DNA of 44,618 nucleotides from JANQIV01 sp050117315 (lineage in GTDB: Bacteria > Bacteroidota > Ignavibacteria > Ignavibacteriales > Melioribacteraceae). Both the position numbers and the translations under genes were made by a program. Of this stretch, positions 24,681 to 33,630 are shown piece after piece. The notes below the pieces were generated by a model. The model was not told the DNA's origin. It made no database searches and saw only the letters and a program-made list of their open reading frames with translations. Position 1 is the first letter of the stretch; each line of letters begins with the position of its first letter. The stretch lies in NCBI GenBank assembly GCA_050117315.1, contig JASFMY010000043.1:1-44618 (forward strand). The letters are read 5' to 3'.

Positions 24681-24873
24681 CCTTGTGCTGCTTACTTTTT
24701 AATTGCTGTGAGGGTTCGGTTAATAATAATTAAACAGTACAGAAAAATCTAACCAAGTACAAAAATACATGTTTATTAACCAATAAATCCTTTGATAGCA
24801 ATAATATTAAAAATGATTTTCAAATTTCTGGTAAATATTAAACAAAACTAATCAACTTTTATAGGAGGTGAAA

Positions 24874-25626
24874 ATGTTAAACAAATCTTTTCTCGTTTTA
24901 TGTTTGTTCGTTTCCACTTGTTCGATTTTCGGGCAAGATATGAGCAAATACAAGAATATTAGTTGGCGTATTTATCACCAATTAAACTTTTCGGATTATG
25001 TTGATATCAATTCATCCGAATGGAAAAGCATATCTCCGAAAGAAAAAAAAGAACTTATGCAAATCCCAAACAATGAACTGAAAGCAATGTCAACCGAAGA
25101 CTTGATAAAAGCATATATTAATTGTGCATATACCAGGTCATTCTTTCTGTTTTCTGAAGTAGATGAATACTACGAACAGCTTTATCAAGGATTTAATGGA
25201 GTTGGTGAATTACTTAATCGACCAGATGTAACCAATGAAGTCATCAAGTATTATATCCAAATGGATCCACAGGATAATACAATGAGTGCTTCAGGTATCC
25301 AAATGCCTTTTCAAATTCAGTTTATTGAATATTTAATTGGGAACCCCGTTTTAGTTAGTAAATTCGACAGTGAACAGTTACGTTTACTGACTTCAGAATT
25401 GGTAAAAAAATACAAAATAAAAATCCAAAAGCAATCTGTCATTATAGAAACACTTGAATCAAATATATATTCATTATCAAGATTACTCAGCAGGAATGAA
25501 ACAGGCAAACAAGATATAATGCTTACGATAGAAGGAATTAGTTATTTACAGAAGAACGGCAGGATACCAAATGATGAAATTACTTCTCAAATAATCAATT
25601 TATCCAATGATTTCATTGGTAATTAA
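24874..25626 (+). CDS. Secreted helical protein of unknown function
   Basis: A protein of about 250 residues with a clear signal peptide ending at SIFGQ. I start it at the ATG at 24874 because AGGAGG lies 5 bases upstream; an in-frame GTG at 24868 falls inside that Shine-Dalgarno. The mature part is mostly helical. It has a segment IPNNELKAMSTEDLIKAYIN near residue 70, and a FNGVGELLNRPDV stretch of a type I associate with small secreted bacteroidal proteins of unknown role. No catalytic motif is visible. It is 12 bases upstream of the T9SS-exported protein, both with AAGGAGGTGA-type ribosome sites, so the two are probably made together. Confidence 0.8.
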   Translation: MLNKSFLVLCLFVSTCSIFGQDMSKYKNISWRIYHQLNFSDYVDINSSEWKSISPKEKKELMQIPNNELKAMSTEDLIKAYINCAYTRSFFLFSEVDEYYEQLYQGFNGVGELLNRPDVTNEVIKYYIQMDPQDNTMSASGIQMPFQIQFIEYLIGNPVLVSKFDSEQLRLLTSELVKKYKIKIQKQSVIIETLESNIYSLSRLLSRNETGKQDIMLTIEGISYLQKNGRIPNDEITSQIINLSNDFIGN

Positions 25627-25638
25627 AGGAGGTGAACA

Positions 25639-27981
25639 ATGGTAACTTTTAAATCAATTAAGGTATTTCTGACACTAGTAATATTAATTCTTTTTTCTTT
25701 TACAGAAAAAATGCATTCGCAAACTATTTATACTCCGGAAGGAAGAGCTGTAAGTGCAATGATTTTAAGTGGAACGCCATATTACGATAATGCCTGGGCG
25801 CAATATTGGATAAATTATTATAGTTTAGATGCTACAATCATAGATGACCCTACCAGAGCTCATAATTGTCATGGTTATGCGTGGGCCGTAACAGAAGGAA
25901 TCGGAGATTATTGGCTCCAAAATGACGAAGAATTAAAATTCTTTTCTGATTCAGCTTATTCAAACGATGGACAACCCTCATATATTTCTACTTCTGAAGG
26001 AAGTGCCACTCATGGTTGTTATGAACCATATAGCGATCATTCAATCCGTGTAATTCAAGATGGGTATCCGGTTAGCAGCAGTGGATCGCAGACACAGGTT
26101 TCAAAATGGAACGATGGCCCTCTCGTTCGTCATGGTTTACGAGGAGATGTTTATGCAGCATATTACGCTGCTAATCATGATAATAATCCTGTCCCAATAA
26201 ATTTTAGAGTCTTAAAAACTACTCACACCGGCACACTTTCAAATTATCCCAAAACATGGATAGGAGCCGGTGGGAAAACACATACAATCACAAGTGATAT
26301 TTTGTGTCCTAATAATCTTACAATTAAATCTGGCGTAACAGTAAATTTAAATGACTACTCCATAATTATCGATGGCGGAACGTTAAGCGTAAGCGGAAGT
26401 GCAACAGTAAACGGTCTGCGTGCAAAACTAGGCCCTCACGGTGAAAACGGTTATTGCGGTTTAATACAAACTGCAATAGATAATTCTGATTTGAATGATA
26501 ATATTTACATAGTGCCAGGAACTCATAATGAAGATATCAGGTTCGCCGATAAATCGAGTACTGTTTATGTTTATGGTGATGGCCAGTATTCTACAATCGT
26601 TAACGGCAAGATCGGCATACTTAACTCATCATATCCGCAGTTGTATTATTTGGCCGCAAGAAGCCTCAGCATTAGCAGTTGCTCTAACGCCAGAGTTGAA
26701 GAAGTTCTAATAATACCCTGGTCTGAGGAAGAGGAAGGATGCTTATTCACATTTAATTCAACAAATTTATATTTAGGGGGTATTACCCTAAATAATGTAC
26801 CCGACGCATACGCAGGGTACTTTTTTAATACTTCAGGTGAAATAGCCGGTGGAAACGGAACTTACTTTCAAAATCACGAACTTGCTACTTGGTACATAGG
26901 CGGTTCCAGTTTTACTCTGGGCGGTGTAGAATTTTGCAATAATGAACATGATATTTTAACAGACGGGACATCGTATGTCTATGTTCAGAACGGCGGGACC
27001 TTTAGCGGTGATCCCTACACAACTACAATTGGAAATGTTACCTGGGGCAACTATGATATATGCAGTGGTTTATTAAAAAACTCTACATCATTATCTGGGA
27101 ACACGGGTACAACAAATGAGGAATTTGGAAAGATAAATAGTTCTTACCATGGAATTCTCTCAAAGGTAAATGATGAAATATCAAAAGGGATTTTTGATAA
27201 AAACAAATACTCCGGTGATTTTCAATCAATAATAGAAGAATGTAAATCTTTTATCGGATCAAACACCGCATCCGTATTTGCATCCACTGCTCTTAATCTT
27301 GCCGTTCATTCATACAAACAAATTGAGGACTATGAAGGATTGAAAAGTTTTGCCGAAGCAATAATGAATGATAAAGAGCTGTCGATATTACACGGTAAGG
27401 CAAAACATAAATTGATAGATTATTATATCTATAAGAAAGATTACGATAAAGCATTAAAAACAGCCGATGAAATACTATTAAGTTACGGCGGGGAAAATTC
27501 AAGAACATATAATGAAGAATTGATAGGGGAAACACTCTTGTCAAAGGGATTTCTTTACGAATATGTTCTTGGAGAAAGCGAGAAAGCAATAGAAGTATAC
27601 GGTGAAATGCTGGCAAGCTATCCTGAAAATGCTGCTGCAAAGTTTGCTAAAAACCAACTAAGAAATTTAGGGCAAGACGTTATTATTCCTTCACAAGAAG
27701 AAATAACAACAGATATTGAAGAAGAGCTGACTCTAAGCAACTACCCGAATCCCTTCAACCCCACAACAACAATAAACTACAGCATACCATCGGAAGGAAG
27801 AGTACAAGTAAGAATATACGATATACTCGGTCGTGAAGTAGAAACGCTTGTAAATGAAATTGGTTCTGCTGGGACTCACAAAGTAGAATGGAACGGAAGC
27901 AGATATTCATCAGGCATATATTTTTACAGCATTACCTTTATGGACAAGACGTTATATAAAAAAATGTTGATGGTTAAGTAG
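25639..27981 (+). CDS. T9SS-exported multidomain protein with Cys/His domain and beta-helix
   Basis: A 780-residue exported protein. After the signal peptide (ending near MHSQ) comes a domain with AHNCHGYAWAVTEG (Cys77) and a later DHSIRVI (His134), then SKWNDGPLVRHG. The arrangement resembles NlpC/P60 or CHAP-like cysteine hydrolases seen in Bacteroidota. Residues ~210-470 are Asn/Gly/Thr-rich with LTIKSGVTVNLNDYSIIIDG, typical of a parallel beta-helix. Residues ~500-690 are helical and TPR-like. Residues 698-780 form a T9SS type A sorting domain (LSNYPNPFNPTTTINYSIPS, VQVRIYDILGREVETLVNE, SGIYFYSI). It should be secreted and anchored through the type IX pathway. The enzymatic call is an inference. 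A long hairpin follows. Confidence 0.8.
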   Translation: MVTFKSIKVFLTLVILILFSFTEKMHSQTIYTPEGRAVSAMILSGTPYYDNAWAQYWINYYSLDATIIDDPTRAHNCHGYAWAVTEGIGDYWLQNDEELKFFSDSAYSNDGQPSYISTSEGSATHGCYEPYSDHSIRVIQDGYPVSSSGSQTQVSKWNDGPLVRHGLRGDVYAAYYAANHDNNPVPINFRVLKTTHTGTLSNYPKTWIGAGGKTHTITSDILCPNNLTIKSGVTVNLNDYSIIIDGGTLSVSGSATVNGLRAKLGPHGENGYCGLIQTAIDNSDLNDNIYIVPGTHNEDIRFADKSSTVYVYGDGQYSTIVNGKIGILNSSYPQLYYLAARSLSISSCSNARVEEVLIIPWSEEEEGCLFTFNSTNLYLGGITLNNVPDAYAGYFFNTSGEIAGGNGTYFQNHELATWYIGGSSFTLGGVEFCNNEHDILTDGTSYVYVQNGGTFSGDPYTTTIGNVTWGNYDICSGLLKNSTSLSGNTGTTNEEFGKINSSYHGILSKVNDEISKGIFDKNKYSGDFQSIIEECKSFIGSNTASVFASTALNLAVHSYKQIEDYEGLKSFAEAIMNDKELSILHGKAKHKLIDYYIYKKDYDKALKTADEILLSYGGENSRTYNEELIGETLLSKGFLYEYVLGESEKAIEVYGEMLASYPENAAAKFAKNQLRNLGQDVIIPSQEEITTDIEEELTLSNYPNPFNPTTTINYSIPSEGRVQVRIYDILGREVETLVNEIGSAGTHKVEWNGSRYSSGIYFYSITFMDKTLYKKMLMVK

Positions 27982-28022
27982 GGGATAGGATTAAGTAGAC
28001 AGCTAAGACCTTCGGACTTTCT

Positions 28023-28073
28023 AAATCCCCGTAATCTTTCCCCTAACGGGATAAATAAAGATTTCGGGGATTT
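28023..28073 (+). terminator. Long hairpin terminator after the T9SS protein gene
   Basis: AAATCCCCG-TAATCTTT pairs with AAAGATT-TCGGGGATTT around a 17-base loop, followed by TATATTG. It starts 42 bases after the stop. The T-tract is short (TTTTA), but the stem is long and near-perfect. Confidence 0.7.
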
Positions 28074-28198
28074 TATATTGTTCTAAGTTCAAGAGATAAG
28101 TTTCAGGTTCTATGGATATTTAACAAATACAATAAATAAAACACACCAATCAATTAAAACCATTTATTTCTTATATTTCTTAGTCAATTTTGGTTTTT

Positions 28199-29548
28199 AT
28201 GTATAAACCCGGTAAAATATTAATTGTCGGCGGAAATGCGGCCGGACCCGCCGCTGCGGCAAAAGCCAAAAGAGTTAATCCTGATGCTGAAGTAATTCTC
28301 TTTGAAGCGGGAGAATTCATTTCCACGGGGACATGTGAGCTGCCCTATGTTTTGTCCGGTGAAATAAAAGATTATAAAGATATTGTCTTTTTCACGGCTG
28401 AATCATTCTATAAAAACAAAGGCGTAAAGGTTTATACCAAACATTTTGTAGAAAGTATTGACAGGCGCTACAAAAGTATATCCGTGAAAAACCTAAATGA
28501 TAATTCCATTGTAAATTTCTCTTACGATAAACTTATACTTTGTACCGGCTCTGTTAATAACAAAGTAAGGCTGGATCTCTACAATCCTTGCAATCTTTTC
28601 TATCTAAAGTCTGTTTCCGATTATTTAAAAATCAAAAATTATATTGAATCAAACAGTGTGAAATCAGTTGTAATAATCGGTTCCGGTTATATCGGTTTGG
28701 AGTCCGCGGAAGCTTTTGCAAAGCAGGGAATGGAAGTAATAGTAATTGAAAAAGAAAGAAATCCGCTGCCGTCTTCCGAAACCGAAATTCAAAATTTGGT
28801 TAAAGAACAATTAACAAAAAACAATATTAAATTTTACGGTAATCAATCCGGCCTAAAATTCTTTTATAAAGAAAATAAAATAACAAATGTGAAAATAGAC
28901 GGCAGGTTTATTGAAGTTGATCTGGTATTGTCCGCAGCCGGTTTCAAACCGAACAGCAGTTTGGCGCAAACAGCAAATTTGGGTTTAGGGAACTATAACG
29001 GTATCAAAGTTGACAATAAGTTAAAAACAACAGACCCTAACATTTATGCTGCCGGAGACTGCTGTGAAGTAATAAACAAAATAACCGGCAGGCCGATGTA
29101 TTTACCGTTGGCAACATTAGCGCATAAACAAGGACATGTTGCCGGCGAAAACGCCGCCGGGGGGTATAGTTTTTATAAACCTGTTATCAAAAATATTGCA
29201 GTGAAAATTTTTGATAATGTTTATGTAGCTGTTGGCTTAAGTTCCGAAGAAGCCGGGCAAACAAGGTCTAACTTTGAAACAATAAGTGCAGTTGTACCTA
29301 ACCTGGTAAAAGTTATGCCGGGAAGTAAAAATGTTTTTGGGAAAATTATTTACGACAAGTATTCAAAACTAATTTTGGGCGCTGAGTTTTTCGGTAATGG
29401 TGAAGTAACCGGATACGGAGATTTAATTTCGTCTATGATTTATAATAAAAATAAAGTAACAAGTTTAACGGAAATAGATTATAATTATACGCCTCCTTTT
29501 TCACCTTTTGTGAGTCTGTTATCTATTTTAGGTAGAAAAACACAATAG
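28199..29548 (+). CDS. CoA-disulfide reductase / NADH oxidase-like flavoprotein
   Basis: An FAD/NAD(P)H pyridine-nucleotide disulfide oxidoreductase of about 449 residues. The FAD site ILIVGGNAAGPAAAAKAKR opens the protein. A Cys in FISTGTCELPYVLSG matches the single redox Cys of CoA-disulfide reductases and Nox. VVIIGSGYIGLESAEAFAKQ is the NAD(P)H Rossmann motif. IYAAGDCCEV is the second FAD motif, and LATLAHKQGHVAGENAAG follows. The true start is the ATG at 28199. Likely substrates are CoA disulfide, polysulfide or O2; these cannot be separated by sequence alone. It stands alone downstream of a terminator. Confidence 0.88.
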   Translation: MYKPGKILIVGGNAAGPAAAAKAKRVNPDAEVILFEAGEFISTGTCELPYVLSGEIKDYKDIVFFTAESFYKNKGVKVYTKHFVESIDRRYKSISVKNLNDNSIVNFSYDKLILCTGSVNNKVRLDLYNPCNLFYLKSVSDYLKIKNYIESNSVKSVVIIGSGYIGLESAEAFAKQGMEVIVIEKERNPLPSSETEIQNLVKEQLTKNNIKFYGNQSGLKFFYKENKITNVKIDGRFIEVDLVLSAAGFKPNSSLAQTANLGLGNYNGIKVDNKLKTTDPNIYAAGDCCEVINKITGRPMYLPLATLAHKQGHVAGENAAGGYSFYKPVIKNIAVKIFDNVYVAVGLSSEEAGQTRSNFETISAVVPNLVKVMPGSKNVFGKIIYDKYSKLILGAEFFGNGEVTGYGDLISSMIYNKNKVTSLTEIDYNYTPPFSPFVSLLSILGRKTQ

Positions 29549-29565
29549 TATTAATATTTGCAGCA

Positions 29566-30588
29566 ATGAATAAAATTATCGTTATCATATTATTCGTATA
29601 TAATATCAATGTATTCGGCCAATCATTTCCCGATGCCGAAGTTGATTCGCTATTGAAACACGGAATTAACGAAATTTGGAATCACAACTACGATGAAGCC
29701 GTAAAAATATTTAGTGAACTTGATGCGAATAAACCGGGTTTACCTTTTGGTAAAATATACCATGCTGTTGCTTTAATGATGATGCAGAACGATTTGAATA
29801 TAGAAAATGATGATGAAATTACCGGGCTTCTGGAAGACGCTGAAAACTTAAGCGAAGAGTTGCTTGATAAGGACGATGATGATTTATGGGCAAATTATTT
29901 TTATGCATTGACCAAAAGTTACGTCAGTCAATACCATACTCTTACAAAAGATTATTTAAACGCTTTGGCGGACGGACTAATTTCAATCGGTTATTTTGAA
30001 AGATGCCTTGAGATGAATCCCGATTTTTACGAAGCTTATGTTGCTATCGGGGCTTATAAATACTGGAGCAGCGAACTGACAAAGGATTTGAACTGGATCC
30101 CATTTATAAACGACGAAAGGGAGGAAGGCTTAAAACTTATTGAAGAATCAATAGAGTTATCTTTTTACGGCAAAGAAACAGCTTATAACATTTTAATCTG
30201 GACGTATATAAGCAAAGGTGATTACAACAAAGCGGTTGAAGTCTGCAATAAAGTACTTGAAGAATATCCGGGCAACAGGATCTTTCTTAACGGGCTGGCC
30301 AAAGCATATTCATTATTTGACAAAAGGAAAGCAATAGAAACATACCAGAAGGTTATTGATTCTTATGCATCAAATAACCAGTTGAACATCTACAGTGAAA
30401 TCGAATATAAAATGAAGATCGCTAATTTATACCGTGAAATGGGCGAAGATTTATCTGCAGTAAGCAAATATAATGAAGTTATAAAATCATGCGGCGATAA
30501 TGAAAATCTTGACGAAAGTATAAAAGAAAAGAAACTTCAGGTGGAAAATATTGTTGCACAACTAAAGGGACAAATTTACGGGGAATAA
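29566..30588 (+). CDS. Exported TPR-repeat protein
   Basis: A 340-residue protein with an N-terminal signal segment (MNKIIVIILFVYNINVFGQ) followed by tetratricopeptide-type helical repeats: YDEAVKIFSELDANKPGLP, YFERCLEMNPDFYEAYVAIG, YNKAVEVCNKVLEEYPGN and RKAIETYQKVIDSY. It probably scaffolds protein interactions in the periplasm. No catalytic motif is visible. It starts 17 bases after the flavoprotein gene but the functional link is unknown. Confidence 0.85.
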   Translation: MNKIIVIILFVYNINVFGQSFPDAEVDSLLKHGINEIWNHNYDEAVKIFSELDANKPGLPFGKIYHAVALMMMQNDLNIENDDEITGLLEDAENLSEELLDKDDDDLWANYFYALTKSYVSQYHTLTKDYLNALADGLISIGYFERCLEMNPDFYEAYVAIGAYKYWSSELTKDLNWIPFINDEREEGLKLIEESIELSFYGKETAYNILIWTYISKGDYNKAVEVCNKVLEEYPGNRIFLNGLAKAYSLFDKRKAIETYQKVIDSYASNNQLNIYSEIEYKMKIANLYREMGEDLSAVSKYNEVIKSCGDNENLDESIKEKKLQVENIVAQLKGQIYGE

Positions 30589-30645
30589 TTATTTTGTTGA
30601 TTTTTTGAAAAATCTAATTAAATAATAGGGTAAAAAAGTAGGCAG

Positions 30646-32823
30646 ATGGACATTATAAATCCCAAACATAAAAAGATGATTGACGATTTGCTTGAAGCAT
30701 GCCGGATAAATCTGCCCGTTTATAAACCTGAATTAATAAAGAAGGCTTTTTCGCTTTCATACCAGGCTCATAAAAATGATTTCCGTGCCTCGGGAGAACC
30801 TTATTTTTACCACCCCTACCAGGTAGCTTTAATAGTAGCAAATGAAATTCCGCTTGACCATGTTTCGGTAGTAAGCGCACTTCTGCATGATGTTGTGGAA
30901 GATACGGATATAAGTCTTGATTTTATAGAAAAAGAATTTGATAAAGTTGTTGCCGAGATTGTTGACGGTGTAACAAAAATCGGCGGTGTATTTAAAGGAC
31001 AGGACATAACACAGGCTGAAAATTACAGGAAAATGCTTTTGTCAATGGTAAAAGACGTAAGGGTAATGCTTGTTAAATTTGCTGACCGCCTGCATAATAT
31101 GCGAACACTTGATTTTATCCCCCCGAATAAACAAAGGCGAATAGCAAAAGAAACACTTGAGATTTATGCGCCGTTTGCTAACCGTTTTGGGTTGGGACAG
31201 GTAAAATGGGAACTGGAAGACCTTTCCTTTAAATACCTTAATAAGGAAGCCTATAACGATCTGGCAAGAAAAATAAAAAGTAAAAGAAAAGAAAGAGAAG
31301 CATTTATAAATAGTTTCATAGGACCGATTGCGGAAAGGCTATTGGATCACGGTTTAAAATTTGAGATTGGCGGAAGGCCTAAACATCTTTACAGTATTTA
31401 CAGAAAGATGATAAAACTTAACACAACATTTGAAAATATTTATGACCTGCTTGCCGTAAGAATAATTTTGGAAAACGACGACCCTAACGAATGCTATTAT
31501 GTGCTGGGAATAATAAACCAGCTTTACAAAGCAATACAAGACCGCTTCAAGGATTACATCTCAATCCCCAAGAAAAACAATTACCAGTCGATTCATAACA
31601 CTGTTATCGGGCCGGGCGGAAGGTTGGTGGAAATACAAATCCGCACAAGAAAGATGCATGAGATTGCGGAAAGGGGAGTTGCCGCCCATTGGAAATATAA
31701 AGAAAACATTCATGCAAAAGACCAGGACCTGGAGGAATGGGTTAACTGGATTCGGGATGTTTTTCAGAATGCTCCCAAAGATGAAGCAACACAGGAAATA
31801 CTGGCAAGTTTCAAACTCAATCTTTACCAGGATGAAATTTATGTATTTACCCCTAAAGGCGATTTAAAAAGGTTGCCGGTCAATTCAACACCGGTTGATT
31901 TTGCTTTTGAAATTCACAGCAAGGTCGGTTACCAGTGTATAGGCGCAAAAGTAAATGCTAAGATTGTCCCTCTTGATACAAAATTAAACAGCGGCGACCA
32001 GGTTGAGATTATTACTTCTAAAAATCAATCCCCCAACAAGAACTGGCTTCGTTTTGTTCAGACTCACAAGGCCAAACAAAATATTCGTAAATACGTTAAA
32101 AAAGAAGAAGATAGAATTATAGCTGCCGGAAAAGAAATCTGGGAGAAAAAACTAAAGAAAGCAAAAAGAATATATGACTCTGACGAGTTCAACAAGCTTG
32201 TAAGAAAATTAAAGTTTGATAATTTCAACCAGTTTTACAAGGCAATATTTGAAGATAAAATAGACCCAGATGAAATCATCAACACCCCTGATGAAAAAGA
32301 GGAAAAAGATAGCCATGATTTATCTTTCAATGATTTTGCAGATATAGCAAGGAGCAGCGCGGGTGGTGTTGTTGTTGAAGGTGATCATAAAGGGTTTGAA
32401 TATTTTTATGCAAAATGCTGCAACCCTATTCCAGGTGATCCCATAATAGGTTTTGTAACAACGGGTGAAGGAATAAAAATTCATAGAAAGGACTGTAAGA
32501 ATATTATTGCAATGGCGAAGAGTTCGCCTCACAAATTAGTAACCGTGCAATGGCCGCGCGGCAACGGTTCATATTTTGTTGCAGGCATTCGTATTAAAGG
32601 AGAAGATGCTCCGGGCCTGTTCAATGATATCTCCAACAGTATCACTTCGTATAAGAATACCAACATAAAATCAGTTAACATAAGTACTAACGATTCACTT
32701 TTCTACGGTACAATTGCAGTTTTAGTAAATGATCTGGATCATTTAAATCGCTTAATGGAAAGATTAAAGAAAAATAAGTTTATTTATTCAGTGGAAAGAT
32801 TTGACGCAGAAAGTTCAAACTAA
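30646..32823 (+). CDS. Bifunctional (p)ppGpp synthetase/hydrolase (Rel/SpoT)
   Basis: A 725-residue RelA/SpoT homologue. The hydrolase HD domain is intact (LLHDVVEDTD near residue 80, KFADRLHNMRTL). The synthetase domain shows DLLAVRIIL, FKDYISIPKKNNYQSIHNTV, EIQIRT and GVAAHWKYKE. A TGS domain (EIYVFTPKGDLKRLP), a CCNPIPGDPIIGF zinc-finger/RIS segment and a C-terminal ACT domain follow. It should make and degrade the stringent-response alarmone and be controlled by ribosome state. It heads a rightward run of conserved genes. Confidence 0.95.
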   Translation: MDIINPKHKKMIDDLLEACRINLPVYKPELIKKAFSLSYQAHKNDFRASGEPYFYHPYQVALIVANEIPLDHVSVVSALLHDVVEDTDISLDFIEKEFDKVVAEIVDGVTKIGGVFKGQDITQAENYRKMLLSMVKDVRVMLVKFADRLHNMRTLDFIPPNKQRRIAKETLEIYAPFANRFGLGQVKWELEDLSFKYLNKEAYNDLARKIKSKRKEREAFINSFIGPIAERLLDHGLKFEIGGRPKHLYSIYRKMIKLNTTFENIYDLLAVRIILENDDPNECYYVLGIINQLYKAIQDRFKDYISIPKKNNYQSIHNTVIGPGGRLVEIQIRTRKMHEIAERGVAAHWKYKENIHAKDQDLEEWVNWIRDVFQNAPKDEATQEILASFKLNLYQDEIYVFTPKGDLKRLPVNSTPVDFAFEIHSKVGYQCIGAKVNAKIVPLDTKLNSGDQVEIITSKNQSPNKNWLRFVQTHKAKQNIRKYVKKEEDRIIAAGKEIWEKKLKKAKRIYDSDEFNKLVRKLKFDNFNQFYKAIFEDKIDPDEIINTPDEKEEKDSHDLSFNDFADIARSSAGGVVVEGDHKGFEYFYAKCCNPIPGDPIIGFVTTGEGIKIHRKDCKNIIAMAKSSPHKLVTVQWPRGNGSYFVAGIRIKGEDAPGLFNDISNSITSYKNTNIKSVNISTNDSLFYGTIAVLVNDLDHLNRLMERLKKNKFIYSVERFDAESSN

Positions 32824-32828
32824 ATGTT

Positions 32829-33254
32829 ATGACCGAAGAGAAGAAAAGAATAATTTGTATTGATTACGGAATTAAAAGAATAGGTATTGCAATTACAGAT
32901 CCTCTAATGCTGTTTGCCTCTCCGTTAGTTACCTTTGAAAATAATGCTAATTTTGGGAAAGAATTTCTAAAATTATTCAAAGAATATTCTGTTGAAAAAA
33001 TTATTCTGGGGTATCCCCTAAAAGAAAGCGGTGAGAAATCGGAAAGCACTTTGCTGGTAGAAAAATTTAGAGAAGAGCTGGAAAAGAAAATTAAAATTCC
33101 AATAGAATATTTTGACGAGAGATATTCATCTGAAATTGCTAAAAAAAATATTATGGAATCTGTTGTATCAAGAAAAAAAAGAAGAGATAAATCACTAGTC
33201 GATAAAAATGCAGCCTCGGTAATTCTGCAGGATTATCTTGATTCCATTAAGTAG
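32829..33254 (+). CDS. ruvX: RuvX/YqgF Holliday-junction resolvase-like nuclease
   Basis: A 141-residue YqgF-family RNase H-fold protein. IICIDYGIKRIGIAITDPL carries the first acidic residue, IILGYPLKESGEKSES the middle one, and EYFDERYSSEIAKKN with DKNAASVILQDYL the last motifs. The family processes 16S/23S rRNA or resolves Holliday junctions. It begins five bases after the Rel stop and is of normal length. Confidence 0.92.
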   Translation: MTEEKKRIICIDYGIKRIGIAITDPLMLFASPLVTFENNANFGKEFLKLFKEYSVEKIILGYPLKESGEKSESTLLVEKFREELEKKIKIPIEYFDERYSSEIAKKNIMESVVSRKKRRDKSLVDKNAASVILQDYLDSIK

Positions 33255-33271
33255 TAACAGCCTTTTTACAA

Positions 33272-33300
33272 TTGACATTTATATCGCTATAAGCTATTTT
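33272..33300 (+). promoter_or_regulatory. Candidate promoter for the shell-protein genes
   Basis: TTGACA (33272) and TATTTT (33295) are separated by exactly 17 bases, 36 bases upstream of the first shell-protein ATG and just after the ruvX stop. It is sigma70-like; promoters in this phylum often deviate from that consensus. Confidence 0.4.
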
Positions 33301-33335
33301 CGATAACACATTTAACCAAAATTGGGAGCACTTCT

Positions 33336-33617
33336 ATGACACTTGATGCACTCGGCATGATAGAAACAAAAGGATTAGTAGGAGCAGTTGAAGCAGCAGA
33401 CGCTATGGTTAAAGCAGCAAAAGTTGAATTGATAGGTAAAGAAACAATTGGCGGCGGTTATGTTACGGTTATGGTAAGAGGTGATGTTGGTGCCGTAAAA
33501 GCAGCTACTGATGCTGGTGCGGCTGCAGCTCAAAGAGTTGGTGAATTAGTTTCTGTTCATGTAATTCCTCGTCCGCATTCAGATGTTGAATTGATTATTC
33601 CGAAACGTTCAAAGTAA
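33336..33617 (+). CDS. BMC-domain microcompartment shell protein (hexamer type)
   Basis: A 93-residue single BMC-domain protein of the PduA/EutM/CcmK kind that forms hexameric tiles of protein organelles. LGMIETKGLVGAVEAADAMV is the family start, the pore loop is TIGGGYVTV at residues 37-45, and GDVGAVKAATDAGAAAAQRV and HVIPRPHSDVE complete the domain. The GGGY pore differs from the GSG type of PduA. No cargo enzymes, aldehyde dehydrogenase or other shell types (BMC-P, BMC-T) are near. It is 13 bases upstream of a second BMC gene. Confidence 0.95.
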   Translation: MTLDALGMIETKGLVGAVEAADAMVKAAKVELIGKETIGGGYVTVMVRGDVGAVKAATDAGAAAAQRVGELVSVHVIPRPHSDVELIIPKRSK

Positions 33618-33630
33618 AACCGCGTAGAAC

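Larger units (their letters stand above)
22608..24873. other. Gene-free repeat graveyard
   Basis: This 2.27-kb gap holds no intact gene. From left to right I see a short hairpin repeat (22722-22747, GTAACGCAGATT...AATCTGCATTAC), palindromic repeat copy 2 (22819-22938), a broken T9SS sorting-domain gene (22894-23391) interrupted by a GTCATTCC inverted repeat, a TTAACCCACGTTGATA inverted repeat (23510-23620), two REP-like units facing each other (23636-23700, 23841-23915), inverted ends of a ~630-bp block (23486 and 24118), and a signal-peptide-like start cut by palindromic repeat copy 3. From 24119 to 24540 I see only AT-rich sequence. Confidence 0.75.
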
